This document shows, one piece after another, positions 7,346-17,273 of a stretch of DNA of 46,684 nucleotides. The stretch lies in contig CAADGG010000019.1 in the NCBI GenBank assembly GCA_900696485.1, positions 1 through 46,684 on the forward strand, in the 5' to 3' direction. A model generated the notes under the pieces. The model was not told the origin of the DNA, made no database searches, and saw only the letters and a list, made by a program, of their open reading frames with translations. How positions within the stretch are numbered: the first letter of the stretch is position 1; each line of letters starts with the position of its first letter. Both the position numbers and the translations under genes were made by a program. Source of the DNA: an uncultured Pseudomonadota bacterium. GTDB taxonomy: Bacteria; Myxococcota_A; UBA9160; PR03.

Positions 7346-7969
7346 ATGACGACCACCGAGCCGGTCACGCTCGAGTTCTTCTTCGATTGCTCGAGCCCTT
7401 GGACGTATCTCGCGTTCCACCAGATCGAGGACCTGGCGGCGGAAGCCGGTGCCACGCTGGTCTGGAAGCCGATCCTCGTCGGCGGCGTCTTCAACGCGGT
7501 GAACCCGAGCGTCTACGAGCAACGCGCGAAGCCCGTTCCGGCCAAGGCCCGCTACTACGGCAAGGATCTGCGCGACTGGATCCGCCACGTCGGCATCACG
7601 ATCGGGCAGCCGCCGGTGTTTCCGGTGAACAGCGTCAAGGCGATGCGCGGTGCGTTCCTCGCGCTCGACGCCGGTTGCCTCGCGCCGTACGCGCGGGCCG
7701 TCTTCGAAGCGTACTGGCGGGATCTCCGCGACATCTCGCAGGAGGAAGTCCTGGCGGACATCGTGCGAGCCGTCGGGCTCGAGCCAGAGGATTTCTTGGC
7801 CCGGATCGCCGCCCCGGAGATCAAGCAACGCCTGCGAGAGACGACCGACGAGCTCGTGACGCGGGGCGGCTTCGGCTCCCCGACGCTGTTCGTCGACCGC
7901 GACGACATGTACTTCGGCAACGACCGGCTGGTCCTGGTCCGAGCCGCCCTGCATCGGCGCCGACGCTGA
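7346..7969 (+). CDS. DsbA-fold 2-hydroxychromene-2-carboxylate isomerase family protein
   Basis: 207 residues, the usual family length. The start FFFDCSSPWTYLAF is the thioredoxin-like first strand with the FDxxSPWxYL signature that replaces the CxxC of DsbA. The thioredoxin cis-Pro element is GSPTLFVDRD near 180, and the tail FGNDRLVLVRAAL matches the FxGqDRL motif of the HCCA isomerase/kappa-class GST group. Characterised members isomerise 2-hydroxychromene-2-carboxylate in naphthalene breakdown using glutathione, but most genome members have unknown substrates. It lies 9 bp after the MFS carrier. Confidence 0.85.
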   Translation: MTTTEPVTLEFFFDCSSPWTYLAFHQIEDLAAEAGATLVWKPILVGGVFNAVNPSVYEQRAKPVPAKARYYGKDLRDWIRHVGITIGQPPVFPVNSVKAMRGAFLALDAGCLAPYARAVFEAYWRDLRDISQEEVLADIVRAVGLEPEDFLARIAAPEIKQRLRETTDELVTRGGFGSPTLFVDRDDMYFGNDRLVLVRAALHRRRR

Positions 7970-8046
7970 GGCGAGGAGCCTGCAACCGATGAAGCGCCAC
8001 GGGGAGCGGCACGAACCCGGCATCCCCGAGGGATGGGGATAGCCTC

Positions 8047-9021
8047 GTGAGCATGGAAGCACGGCGCACGCGCCTGCGACAAGACCGCCGAGCCGCTCTC
8101 GAGACGGCCATCGCCGCAACCGAGGCCGGTGCCGCCCCGCTGCGCAAGCCCGAGTGGCTGCGCGTGCGGGTCGCCCACTCGCCGGGTCTCGCAGAGACCC
8201 GCGCGCTGGTGCGTGAGCTCCGCTTGCATACGGTCTGCGAAGAGGCCGCTTGCCCGAACCTCGGGGAGTGTTGGTCCGAGCGACACGCGACCGTGATGAT
8301 CCTCGGCAGCGTGTGTACACGCGCCTGCAGCTTCTGCAACGTCAAGAGCGGACGCCCCGACCCGGTCGACGTCCGTGAACCCGAGCGCGTCGCCGAGGCT
8401 GTGGCGAGACTCGGCTTCCGACACGTCGTCGTGACGTCGGTGGACCGCGACGACCTTCCGGATGGGGGTGCGCATCACTTCGTCGCGGTGATCGAGGCGA
8501 TCCGGTCGGCCGCTCCGGAGACCACGATCGAAGTGCTGACGCCGGACTTCCGGAACAAGCCCGGCGCCCTCGAGGTCGCGGCCGCGGCCCGCCCCGATGT
8601 GTACAACCACAATCTCGAGACGGTCCCGCGGCTCTATCGGGCGGTCCGGCCCGGCGCGAACTACGAGCACTCGCTGGATCTGCTCCGGCGGGTGAAGCGC
8701 ATCGCGCCGGGCGTCTTCACGAAATCCGGGCTGATGCTCGGTCTCGGGGAGACGCGGGAGGAAGTCGACGCGGTGCTCGACGATCTCCGCGCCCACGACG
8801 TCGACTTCGTCACGATCGGGCAGTATCTGCGGCCGACGCTCGCCCACATCCCGGTGGCGCGCTGGGTTGCGCCGGCCGAGTTCGATGAGCTCGCGGCGTG
8901 CGCGCGCGCCAAGGGCTTCGGTATGGTCTCCTCGTCCCCGCTCACGCGATCGTCGTATCACGCCGATGCAGACTTCCAGCAGCTCCGGGAGGCGCGCCGG
9001 GCTCGGCTCGCCGTCCGCTGA
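8047..9021 (+). CDS. lipA: Lipoyl synthase
   Basis: 324 residues. A radical SAM enzyme that inserts two sulfur atoms at C6 and C8 of octanoyl groups on lipoyl domains. The auxiliary 4Fe-4S cluster is bound by Cys64, Cys69 and Cys75 (CX4CX5C), and the SAM cluster by Cys90, Cys94 and Cys97 (CX3CX2C). The conserved C-terminal RSSYHA segment supplies the Ser ligand of the auxiliary cluster. The start may be GTG 8047 or ATG 8053; a GGGGAT stretch upstream suits either. It lies 54 bp before aceE, so the cofactor-making enzyme is encoded with its target complex. No lipB or lplA is visible in the window. Confidence 0.97.
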   Translation: MSMEARRTRLRQDRRAALETAIAATEAGAAPLRKPEWLRVRVAHSPGLAETRALVRELRLHTVCEEAACPNLGECWSERHATVMILGSVCTRACSFCNVKSGRPDPVDVREPERVAEAVARLGFRHVVVTSVDRDDLPDGGAHHFVAVIEAIRSAAPETTIEVLTPDFRNKPGALEVAAAARPDVYNHNLETVPRLYRAVRPGANYEHSLDLLRRVKRIAPGVFTKSGLMLGLGETREEVDAVLDDLRAHDVDFVTIGQYLRPTLAHIPVARWVAPAEFDELAACARAKGFGMVSSSPLTRSSYHADADFQQLREARRARLAVR

Positions 9022-9075
9022 CCCAACCCTCCCGGCCCGAACGACTCCCCCCCGATCGGCATCCAAGGGGTTCGC

Positions 9076-11760
9076 ATGGTCGATCGCATCTCCGATCCGG
9101 ATCCGCAGGAAACCCGTGAGTGGCTCGAGGCCCTCGACGGTGTGCGGCGCAACGTCGGGCCCGAGCGCGCGCACGATCTGATCGAGCGGCTGATCGACCA
9201 CGCCCGCCGCTCGGGCATCCATCTGCCGTACTCGGCGACGACTGCGTACCTGAACACGATCCCGGCCGGCGAGGAGCCGCCGCTTCCGGGCGAGCCCGGG
9301 CTCGAGCATCGCATCCGCGCGCTCGTGCGGTGGAACGCCCTCGCGATGGTCGTCCAGGCGAACCGGAAGTCCGCCGAGCTCGGCGGACACATCGCCAGCT
9401 TCGCGTCGGCGGCGACTCTCTACGACGTCGGCTTCAACCCCTTCTTTCGCGCCCCGAGCGAGGGGTCCGGCGGAGACCTGCTCTACATCCAGGGGCACTC
9501 GGCGCCCGGAATCTACGCGCGTGCGTATCTCGAGGGGCGGCTCAGCGAAGAGCAGCTCGCGCACTTCCGGCGCGAGGTCGACGGCAAGGGGCTCTCCTCG
9601 TCCCCGCACCCGTGGCTGATGCCGACGTTCTGGCAGTTCCCGACCGTCTCGATGGGCCTCGGCCCGATCCTCGGGATCTATCAGGCGCGCTTCATGAAGT
9701 ACCTGCACGCGCGCGGCATCGCCGACACCGAAGGCCGCAAGGTCTGGGTGTTCTGCGGCGACGGCGAGATGGACGAACCGGAGTCGCTCGGGGCGATCGG
9801 GCTCGCCGCGCGCGAGAAGCTCGACAACCTGATCTTCGTCGTGAACTGCAACCTGCAGCGGCTCGATGGCCCCGTGCGCGGCAACGGGAAGATCATCCAG
9901 GAGCTGGAGGGGAACTTCCGCGGCGCCGGCTGGAACGTGCTGAAGGTGATCTGGGGCAGCCGCTGGGATCCCCTGCTCGCGAAGGACCGCAAGGGTCTGC
10001 TGCTGGCGCGCATGGAACAGGCCGTCGACGGCGACTACCAGGCCTACAAGGCGCGCGGCGGCTCCTACAGCCGCGAGCACTTCTTCGGCACGCACAAGGA
10101 ACTCGCGGCGCTGGTCGCGCACATGACCGACGACGAGATCTGGCAGCTCGATCGCGGCGGGCACGATCCGCAGAAGGTCTACGCCGCCTACGACCGCGCC
10201 GTGCACCATCGAGGCCAACCGACCGTGATCCTCGCCAAGACGGTGAAGGGCTATGGCATGGGCGAGTCCGGCGAAGGCAAGAACATCAGCCACCAGCAGA
10301 AGAAGATCGGCGAGGACGCGCTGCGTGCGTTCCGCGATCGCTACCGGATCCCGATTCCGGACGACAAGCTCGACCAAACGCCGTTCTACAGACCCTCCGA
10401 CGATGCTCCGGAGATCCGCTACATGCACGAGCGCCGCCAGGCGCTCGGCGGCTATCTCCCGGCCCGGAACGCCGACGTCGAGCCCCTCGAGGCGCCGTCG
10501 CTCGAGCTCTTCGATAAGCTGCTCGACGGTTCGGGAGAGCGCGAGTGGTCGACGACGATGGCGTTCGTCCGGGCGCTGACGGCACTCGTGAAACACGAGC
10601 CGATCCGTCGCTTCGTGGTGCCGATCGTTCCGGACGAGGCGCGGACCTTCGGGATGGAGGGCCTGTTCCGACAGCTCGGCATCTACGCCGCGGAAGGGCA
10701 GAAGTACGAGCCGGTCGACTCCGAACAGGTCATGTACTACCGGGAGGATACCAGCGGGCAGATCCTCCAGGAAGGCATCACCGAGGCCGGTGCCATGTCG
10801 TCGTGGACCGCAGCCGCCACCAGCTACGCCTGCCACGGCATCCCGATGATTCCGTTCTACGCGTTCTACTCGATGTTCGGCGTGCAGCGCGTCGGCGACC
10901 TGTTCTGGGCGGCCGGAGATTCGCGATCGCGCGGCTTCCTGATCGCCGGCACGGCCGGCCGGACGACACTGTCCGGGGAAGGCCTCCAACACCAGGACGG
11001 CCACAGCCAGCTCTGGGTCTCCGCGATCCCGAACTGCATCGCCTACGACCCGGCCTACGCCTACGAGCTGGCCGTGATCATCCAACACGGACTCGAGCGG
11101 ATGCTTCACGAGCGCCGGGACGAGTTCTACTACCTGACGGTCATGAACGAGAACTACGCCCATCCGCCGATGCCGGGACGCGAGGACGAGGAGCAGCGCA
11201 GCCGCGTGCAGGACGGCATCCTGCGCGGTCTCTATCTTCTCCGCGAAGCCGACGCGAGCGACCGCCCGCGGGTGCAACTGCTCGGGAGCGGTTCGATCCT
11301 GCGCGAGGTGCTGGCGGCGGCGGAACTGTTGCGTGAGGACTGGCAGGTCGATGCCGACGTGTGGAGCGCAACGAGCTTCAACGAGCTTCGCCGCGACGGT
11401 CTCGCCGCAGAACGTTGGAACCTGCTGCACCCGGACGAGCCGGCTCGGCGCGCCTTCGTCGCCACGCAGCTCGAGGGCCACCGCGGACCCGTCGTCGCCG
11501 CGAGCGACTGGGTGAAGAGCTACGCCGACCAGATCCGACCCTTCGTGCCGGCGCCCTATCGGGTGCTCGGGACCGACGGCTTCGGCCGCTCCGATCGCCG
11601 CGAACGGCTGCGTCACCACTTCGAGATCAGCCGCCACTTCGTCGTGCTGGCCGCGCTCGAATCGCTGGCGAGCACTGGGGCGATTCCCGCCGGCACCGTG
11701 CGCAAGGCGCTCGAACACTACAAGATCGATCCGGACAAGCCGGATCCCTTCACCCACTAG
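9076..11760 (+). CDS. aceE: Pyruvate dehydrogenase E1, homodimeric type
   Basis: 894 residues, close to the 887 of E. coli AceE. It decarboxylates pyruvate with thiamine diphosphate and passes the acetyl group to the lipoyl arm of E2. The ThDP/Mg motif runs from GDGEMDEPES (Gly228 onward) to NCNLQRLDGP near 257. The start HLPYSATTAYLNTIP and the segment YSREHFFGTHKELAALV match AceE closely. AAGGGG lies 7 nt before the ATG. It is the second gene of a lipA-aceE-aceF-lpd run and ends 11 bp before aceF. Nothing looks abnormal in length or motifs. Confidence 0.97.
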   Translation: MVDRISDPDPQETREWLEALDGVRRNVGPERAHDLIERLIDHARRSGIHLPYSATTAYLNTIPAGEEPPLPGEPGLEHRIRALVRWNALAMVVQANRKSAELGGHIASFASAATLYDVGFNPFFRAPSEGSGGDLLYIQGHSAPGIYARAYLEGRLSEEQLAHFRREVDGKGLSSSPHPWLMPTFWQFPTVSMGLGPILGIYQARFMKYLHARGIADTEGRKVWVFCGDGEMDEPESLGAIGLAAREKLDNLIFVVNCNLQRLDGPVRGNGKIIQELEGNFRGAGWNVLKVIWGSRWDPLLAKDRKGLLLARMEQAVDGDYQAYKARGGSYSREHFFGTHKELAALVAHMTDDEIWQLDRGGHDPQKVYAAYDRAVHHRGQPTVILAKTVKGYGMGESGEGKNISHQQKKIGEDALRAFRDRYRIPIPDDKLDQTPFYRPSDDAPEIRYMHERRQALGGYLPARNADVEPLEAPSLELFDKLLDGSGEREWSTTMAFVRALTALVKHEPIRRFVVPIVPDEARTFGMEGLFRQLGIYAAEGQKYEPVDSEQVMYYREDTSGQILQEGITEAGAMSSWTAAATSYACHGIPMIPFYAFYSMFGVQRVGDLFWAAGDSRSRGFLIAGTAGRTTLSGEGLQHQDGHSQLWVSAIPNCIAYDPAYAYELAVIIQHGLERMLHERRDEFYYLTVMNENYAHPPMPGREDEEQRSRVQDGILRGLYLLREADASDRPRVQLLGSGSILREVLAAAELLREDWQVDADVWSATSFNELRRDGLAAERWNLLHPDEPARRAFVATQLEGHRGPVVAASDWVKSYADQIRPFVPAPYRVLGTDGFGRSDRRERLRHHFEISRHFVVLAALESLASTGAIPAGTVRKALEHYKIDPDKPDPFTH

Positions 11761-11771
11761 CGAGGATCCGC

Positions 11772-13112
11772 GTGGCCTCCGAGCAGACCGTCAAGCTCCC
11801 GAATATCGGCGACTTCGACGAAGTGGAAGTCATCGAGCTGTTGGTGAAACCAGGGGACGTCGTCGAGGAGGAGCAGGCGCTGCTCGTCCTCGAGAGCGAC
11901 AAGGCCACGATGGAGATCCCGTCGCCACTGGCCGGCGTCGTGAAGAAACTGCTCGTCGGCGTCGGGGATCGTGTCGGGGAGGGCCAGCCGATCGCCCTAC
12001 TCGAGGTGAGCGAGCAAGACGACGGCGCGTCGGCGGAGGGCGCCGCCACGAACGAGCCGGACGAACGAAAGACGCCTCCGGAACCTCCCGGAGCAGACTC
12101 CCGAACCCGGGCGGAGGAGGAAGAACCCGAGGCGTCGGACATGCCGCCGGCGGAGGAGCCGACAGCGGGCGACGTCGCCCCCTACGGGGCGACCGGTCCG
12201 CGCGTGCCGCCGCATGCGAGCCCCTCGGTGCGACGCCTCGCACGCGAACTCGGCGTGGATCTCGGCCTGATCCCCGGCAGCGGCCCGAAGGGCCGGATCC
12301 AGGCGCAGGATGTGCACGGCTACGTGAAGGCGTTGGTCGGGCAGCGCGGCGCGGCCGGCGTGCCGATCGCCGGCGTCCACGTCGTCGCGCCGGTCGAGAT
12401 CGATTTCTCCAAATGGGGGGACACCGAACAGACGCCGCTGAACCGCGTCCGCCGCGTGGCCGCCGCACAACTGCACCGGAGCTGGGTCACGGTCCCACAC
12501 GTCACGCAGCACGACGAAGCCGACATCACCGATCTCGAGCAGTTCCGCCGCGAACACGCGGCCGAGGCCGAGGCGCGCGGCGTCAAGCTGACCTTCCTGC
12601 CGCTCGTCCTGAAGGCCGTGACGAAGGCGCTCCAGGAGTTCCCGCACTTCAACGCGTCGCTCGACCACAGCGGCGAGAACCTGATCCTGAAGCGCTACTT
12701 CCATCTCGGCGTGGCGGTCGATACCGAGCACGGGCTCGTCGTCCCGGTCGTGCGGGACGCGGATCGCAAGGGGCTCTACGAACTGGCGGCGGAACTGCAG
12801 GATCTGTCCACCCGCGCGCGCGAGCGGAAGCTTCGGCCCGAGCACCTGCAGGGAGGCTCGTTCAGCATCTCGAGCCTCGGCGGCATCGGCGGCGGCTTCT
12901 TCACGCCGATCGTGAACCATCCCGAGGTCGCGATCCTCGGAGTCTCGCGGATGCAGTGGAAGCCGGTCTGGCGCGACGATGCGTTCGTGCCGCGGCGGAT
13001 GCTGCCGCTCTCGTTGTCGTACGACCATCGCGTCATCGACGGCGCGGACGCGGCCCGTTTCGTCACCCGGCTCAGTCGCCTGCTCGCCGATCTGCGTCGG
13101 GTCCTGTTGTAG
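11772..13112 (+). CDS. aceF: Dihydrolipoamide acetyltransferase (E2 of pyruvate dehydrogenase)
   Basis: 446 residues from GTG 11772, chosen because GAGG lies 6 nt upstream and the lipoyl domain begins directly after it. Order: one lipoyl domain (about 5-80) with the lipoylated Lys44 in [11 protein letters not shown]; an acidic linker rich in Glu, Pro and Ala (80-145); a peripheral-subunit-binding domain (about 150-190: [20 protein letters not shown]); and the acyltransferase core ending with [13 protein letters not shown], whose His and Asp are catalytic. E. coli AceF has three lipoyl domains; a single one is common elsewhere. Its stop is followed at once by the lpd start. Confidence 0.96.
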   Translation: MASEQTVKLPNIGDFDEVEVIELLVKPGDVVEEEQALLVLESDKATMEIPSPLAGVVKKLLVGVGDRVGEGQPIALLEVSEQDDGASAEGAATNEPDERKTPPEPPGADSRTRAEEEEPEASDMPPAEEPTAGDVAPYGATGPRVPPHASPSVRRLARELGVDLGLIPGSGPKGRIQAQDVHGYVKALVGQRGAAGVPIAGVHVVAPVEIDFSKWGDTEQTPLNRVRRVAAAQLHRSWVTVPHVTQHDEADITDLEQFRREHAAEAEARGVKLTFLPLVLKAVTKALQEFPHFNASLDHSGENLILKRYFHLGVAVDTEHGLVVPVVRDADRKGLYELAAELQDLSTRARERKLRPEHLQGGSFSISSLGGIGGGFFTPIVNHPEVAILGVSRMQWKPVWRDDAFVPRRMLPLSLSYDHRVIDGADAARFVTRLSRLLADLRRVLL

Positions 13113-14540
13113 ATGCCGCGCGACGGCGATCTGCGCACGGACGTGCTGGTGCTCGGTGCCGGTCCGGGTGGCTACACGGCCGCCTTCCGGGCCGCAGACC
13201 TCGGTCGCGAGGTCGTGCTCGTCGAGCGCCATGCCGCGCTCGGCGGGGTGTGTCTGAACGTCGGCTGCATCCCGTCGAAGACCCTGCTGCACGTCGCCGA
13301 GGTCCTCGATGCCGCCGAGGCGCTCGCAGAGAGCGGTGTCGCCTTCGGCGCGCCGAAGATCGATCTCGACCGGCTGCGCGCGCGCAAGGACGCGGTCGTC
13401 GCGCAGCTCACCGGTGGCCTGGCCAAGCTCGCGAAGCAGCGAGGGGTCACCGTGCTGACCGGCACCGGGACGCTTTCCGGCCCGAAGCGGTGCCGCGTCG
13501 AGACCCCCGACGGTGACGTCACGGTCTCGTTCGAGCACGCGATCCTCGCGACCGGCTCCCGCCCGGTGCCGTTGCCGGGTCTGCCCGACGATCCCCGCGT
13601 GCTCGACTCGACGTCGGCGCTCGCGCTCGACTCGATTCCGGCGCAGCTGCTGGTCGTCGGGGGCGGCATCATCGGGCTCGAGCTGGCCACCGTCTACGGC
13701 GCGCTCGGCTCCGAGGTCACCGTCGTCGAGATGCAGGACCGGCTGCTGCCGGGACCGGACGCCGATCTCGTGCGCCCGCTCGAGAGGCGGCTGCGCGAGC
13801 GCTGGGCCGCCCTCCACCTCGGAACCCGTGTGTCGCGGGTCGACGCACGATCCGGCGGACTGCACGTGCGCTTCGAGGGCGAGAAGGCCCCGGAGCCGCG
13901 GAGCTTCGACCGCCTGCTGGTGGCGGTCGGCCGGCGCCCGAACGGGGACCGTCTCGGCGCCGATGCGGCCGGCCTGCGGGTCGACGAGCGAGGCTTCGTG
14001 CCGGTCGATGAGCGCCTGCGCACGAACCTGCCGCACATCCATGCCATCGGGGACCTCGCCCGCCCGCCGCTACTCGCGCACAAGGCGAGCCACGAGGGCA
14101 AGATCGCCGCCGAGGTGATTGCCGGCCTGCCGTCGGCCTTCGACACCACGGTGATTCCGTCGGTCGCCTACACGGATCCCGAGTTGGCGTGGGTCGGCTT
14201 CGGGGAGGCTGACGCGAAGGCGCAGGGCCTCGAGGTCGAGGTCTCGCGCTTCCCCTGGCAGGCCAGCGGCCGCGCGCTCGGCATGGGCCGTGCGGAGGGC
14301 GTCTCGAAGCTGTTGTTCGCCAAGGAGACCGGACGGCTCGTCGGCGCTGGCATCGTCGGGCCGCATGCCGGCGAGCTGATCTCAGAGTGCGCGCTGGCGA
14401 TCGAGCTCGGCGCCGACGCCGAAGACATCGCCCTCACCATCCATCCGCACCCGACGCTGTCCGAGACGGTGGCGTTCGCGGCCGAGGTGGCGGCCGGCAC
14501 GATCACCGATCTGTACCTGCCGAAGCGGCGAGGCCGCTGA
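13113..14540 (+). CDS. lpd: Dihydrolipoyl dehydrogenase (E3)
   Basis: 475 residues. A flavoprotein that reoxidises dihydrolipoyl groups and reduces NAD+. FAD motif GAGPGG (15-20), redox disulfide Cys47/Cys52 in GGVCLNVGCIPSK, NAD motif VVGGGIIGLE near 180, second FAD motif HIHAIGD near 310, and the dimer-interface catalytic segment HPHPTLSE (444-451) with His446 and Glu451. The ATG directly follows the aceF stop codon with no spacer, so translation is coupled. It closes the pyruvate dehydrogenase operon; about 105 bp without a recognised gene separates it from terC. Confidence 0.97.
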   Translation: MPRDGDLRTDVLVLGAGPGGYTAAFRAADLGREVVLVERHAALGGVCLNVGCIPSKTLLHVAEVLDAAEALAESGVAFGAPKIDLDRLRARKDAVVAQLTGGLAKLAKQRGVTVLTGTGTLSGPKRCRVETPDGDVTVSFEHAILATGSRPVPLPGLPDDPRVLDSTSALALDSIPAQLLVVGGGIIGLELATVYGALGSEVTVVEMQDRLLPGPDADLVRPLERRLRERWAALHLGTRVSRVDARSGGLHVRFEGEKAPEPRSFDRLLVAVGRRPNGDRLGADAAGLRVDERGFVPVDERLRTNLPHIHAIGDLARPPLLAHKASHEGKIAAEVIAGLPSAFDTTVIPSVAYTDPELAWVGFGEADAKAQGLEVEVSRFPWQASGRALGMGRAEGVSKLLFAKETGRLVGAGIVGPHAGELISECALAIELGADAEDIALTIHPHPTLSETVAFAAEVAAGTITDLYLPKRRGR

Positions 14541-14646
14541 GCGCCACCCGCCACCCGCTGCACCGTCGCACCATCGCAGCCGAGCAGCCGATTCGCACGG
14601 CTTCCCATACCTTTTCCCCCGCCCTTCATCCGGATCGGGGGATCCT

Positions 14647-15462
14647 GTGGAAGCTCTTCTCACCAGCGAGAACCTCGTTGCGCTGCTGACGCTGACGGCG
14701 CTCGAGATCGTGCTCGGCATCGACAACATCGTCTTCATCTCGATCCTGACCGGCAAGCTGCCTCGTGAGCGACAGGCCAGCGCCCGGCGCCTCGGTCTGC
14801 TGCTCGCGATGGGCATGCGCATCGCGCTGCTGTTCGCGATCACGTGGATCATGGGTCTCACGCGCACGTTGTTCGCCGTGCTCGGCAACGCCTTCGATGG
14901 CCGCGACGTGATCCTGCTGCTCGGCGGCTTCTTCCTGGTCGGCAAGGCCACCTGGGAGATCCACGACAAGCTCGAAGGCGGCGTCCACGAGCTGACCGTC
15001 ACCGGACGGCGAGTCGGCTTCGGCTCCATCCTCGTCCAGATCCTGCTGCTGGACATCGTGTTCTCGCTCGACTCCGTGATCACCGCCGTCGGCATGGCGC
15101 GGCGCATCGAAGTGATGGTGGCCGCCGTCGTCATCGCCGTCCTCGCGATGATGGCCTTTGCCGGCCGGATCAGCTCCTTCATCGAGCGTCACCCCGCGAT
15201 GAAGATGCTCGCGCTCTCGTTCCTGCTGCTGATCGGCGTGATCCTGATCGCCGACGGCTTCGGGCAGCACGTGAACAAGGGATACGTCTATTCGGCGATG
15301 GCGTTCTCGCTGTTCGTCGAAGTCCTGAACCTGCGGCTGCGGCCACGCGCCGAGCCCGCCATCGAGCTCCATCAGCGCTACATCGCCGGAGATCCCGCCC
15401 CCGCTTCCGGCGCCGGCGCAGGGGGATCCGCCTCGTTGGGCAGAAGCGCACCGGGACCGTAG
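14647..15462 (+). CDS. TerC family integral membrane protein
   Basis: 271 residues with about seven membrane spans. The TerC signature is present: LEIVLGIDNIVFISIL near 20-35 and LLLDIVFSLDSVITAVGM near 135-150, each with a membrane-embedded Asp. TerC and Alx-type proteins are tied to tellurite resistance and to manganese export. Which applies here cannot be told. The start is GTG. The last 28 residues are a Pro/Ala/Gly-rich tail encoded within the 85 bp that overlap the convergent DUF4105-like gene, so this tail is probably dispensable. Confidence 0.9.
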   Translation: MEALLTSENLVALLTLTALEIVLGIDNIVFISILTGKLPRERQASARRLGLLLAMGMRIALLFAITWIMGLTRTLFAVLGNAFDGRDVILLLGGFFLVGKATWEIHDKLEGGVHELTVTGRRVGFGSILVQILLLDIVFSLDSVITAVGMARRIEVMVAAVVIAVLAMMAFAGRISSFIERHPAMKMLALSFLLLIGVILIADGFGQHVNKGYVYSAMAFSLFVEVLNLRLRPRAEPAIELHQRYIAGDPAPASGAGAGGSASLGRSAPGP

Positions 15463-17273
15463 CGGAGCGTACCCTTGCGGATGTTCACGAACAGCAGCTC
15501 CGGCAGGCTGTAGCCGGCCGACGCGAGGCCCGCTCGCAGCATGCGACCGGCGTCGAAGGGCAGCCGCCCGACGCCGTAGACCGACTGTGCGAGACCGGCC
15601 GCCAGATTGAATGCGCCGAAGAGCGGACGCAGCAGCAAACGGTCGTCGGTGAAGAACAGGAAGAATCCTTCGCCGTCGTGATGGCGGTAGATCGTCGAGC
15701 TGAGCGTGTTCGACTCCCGGGCGAACACCAGCAGATCGTTCTCCTCGCGTACCTGTGCGGCGATGCGGGCGTGTCGCAACGACGGCTCCTGCCAGCTTCG
15801 TGTCACCTCGTGCTCGCGCCCGAACCAGGCGAACGACAGAAATGGAATGAAGGCGAGCGGGGCGAGCCGAGGCTCCACGGCTCGCTCTTGCAGCGAGTCG
15901 CCGATCGTCGAGAGCAGTTCGGTGACACAGTTTCGCGCGATCAGGTCGTAGCCGTAGGCGTCGCGCAGCGCCTGGAGCGCACGCTCGTGCCGGAGCCTCG
16001 CAGCCGCGAGTGCCTCCGCCAGCTCCGGCTCGGACAGGATCGGCAGCGGCAGATCCGAGACCGCTGCCCGTGGAGCCGGGAGCTCCAGTCCGGGATCGCG
16101 CCGAATGGCGCGCCGACCGGCCAGGCCGTTGTGGAGCTCGAGCCAGCGATTGCCGCTCTCCTCGAGCCGCGCGTAGTCCGGCTCCCGGAGCGGTCGCGGA
16201 TCCGCGAGTCGGGCGCGCGCCGCGGCGAAGCGCGCCGCGGCATGGTCATGCCATTCGGTGAGATAGGGATCCGGCCCGGCACGCGGCGCCGAAGGCGCCA
16301 GCAAGTCGGCTCCGGCGGGAAATGCGTCGAGCAGATACAGCCGGCCCGTGGCCGGCGTGCGCGCAAGGGCGTCGAGTCGTGCAAGCCCCACCAGCAGCGC
16401 GAGGCCGGCGTCTTCACGCACCGAGGCCACCAGCTCGACCAAGGAGGCCTCGAGCGCGCCGGCGAATCCGGCCAGGGCGGCCCGTTCCTCCACTGCGAGC
16501 ACAGGCGCGGCGTCTCCGTCGTTTCGCAGCGCCTCCGGGTGTAGCGGCGCCGCGCGCCCGAGCGCGCGCAGCGCGACGATCCACTGCGCGAGCTCGCGCT
16601 GTCTCTCGGTGAACAGGACCGCCGCCGGCGGCCAGGCATCCGGCGCCAGAACCGCGATCGGCGCCGCGCGCGTCGGCTCGAGTCCTGCCAGCTCGGCTTC
16701 GAAGTCACGGATCCGCTCGGCCAGGAACGCGACCCCGTACCGGGACTCGATCCGGGCGCGCAGCGCAGCGAGCGCAGACGACTCGGAGTCCTTCGGCGCC
16801 GAGAGATCGAAGAACCCGGCGCCGGCGACTTCCTGCATCGTCCCGCGCGAAGCTTCCGCCCCGGTCGACGCGTCGTGCGCCCGTCGCTCGAGCCAGCGCT
16901 GCTCCTCGCGCAGCGCTTCGACCATCGCAAAGCTGCGTCTTGCGATCAGGTAGCGCCGGTTGAACTGCCGCCACAGCGCGTCGTAGCGATCCTCCCGAAT
17001 CTCGACGCGCGAGGCGCGGATCGTCCGGTTGCCCAGCACCTGCGCGTCATAGCGGAACGCGTCGATCGGGGTCCGATGCAGTCGCAAGGTGCGCAGATCC
17101 CCGACCCGGTAGTCGAAGACGATCGCACCGAAACGCAGCGCGACGTGCCCTCCGCTCGAACCGCCGACGTTCGATGCCAGGTACAGGTAGTCGACGGATG
17201 CCGCATCGGCTGACCGGGGCCCGCCAAGCGCGGCGGCGACGAGGACGAATAGGAACGCGGCGCTCGCCTTCAA
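15378..17273 (-). CDS. DUF4105-like exported protein (permuted NlpC/P60-type fold suspected)
   Basis: 631 residues with a signal peptide (about 1-25, ending SADAAS). Near the N-terminus SGGHVALRF (His43) is followed by IVFDYRVGD; far downstream ARNCVTELLSTIGD carries Cys449. The order His, F/VxY.., then late NC-T resembles DUF4105 proteins and circularly permuted papain-like enzymes, with His43/Cys449 as a possible catalytic pair. The middle (90-400) is helical and Arg/Ala-rich with no recognised domain. The C-terminal 150 residues (DLLVFARESNTLSST...) may form beta structure. It shares ATGA with the upstream Ser-rich lipoprotein, so the two are coupled and probably work together in the envelope. 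The family assignment is from motifs only. Confidence 0.7.
   Translation of the reverse strand: MKASAAFLFVLVAAALGGPRSADAASVDYLYLASNVGGSSGGHVALRFGAIVFDYRVGDLRTLRLHRTPIDAFRYDAQVLGNRTIRASRVEIREDRYDALWRQFNRRYLIARRSFAMVEALREEQRWLERRAHDASTGAEASRGTMQEVAGAGFFDLSAPKDSESSALAALRARIESRYGVAFLAERIRDFEAELAGLEPTRAAPIAVLAPDAWPPAAVLFTERQRELAQWIVALRALGRAAPLHPEALRNDGDAAPVLAVEERAALAGFAGALEASLVELVASVREDAGLALLVGLARLDALARTPATGRLYLLDAFPAGADLLAPSAPRAGPDPYLTEWHDHAAARFAAARARLADPRPLREPDYARLEESGNRWLELHNGLAGRRAIRRDPGLELPAPRAAVSDLPLPILSEPELAEALAAARLRHERALQALRDAYGYDLIARNCVTELLSTIGDSLQERAVEPRLAPLAFIPFLSFAWFGREHEVTRSWQEPSLRHARIAAQVREENDLLVFARESNTLSSTIYRHHDGEGFFLFFTDDRLLLRPLFGAFNLAAGLAQSVYGVGRLPFDAGRMLRAGLASAGYSLPELLFVNIRKGTLRYGPGALLPNEADPPAPAPEAGAGSPAM

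Noticed and set aside
7555..11757. 1400-codon open frame on the minus strand opposite lipA and aceE
   Set aside because: It is the antisense of two certain genes; high GC leaves long open frames, and the product is low-complexity Arg/Val/Glu with no family match.
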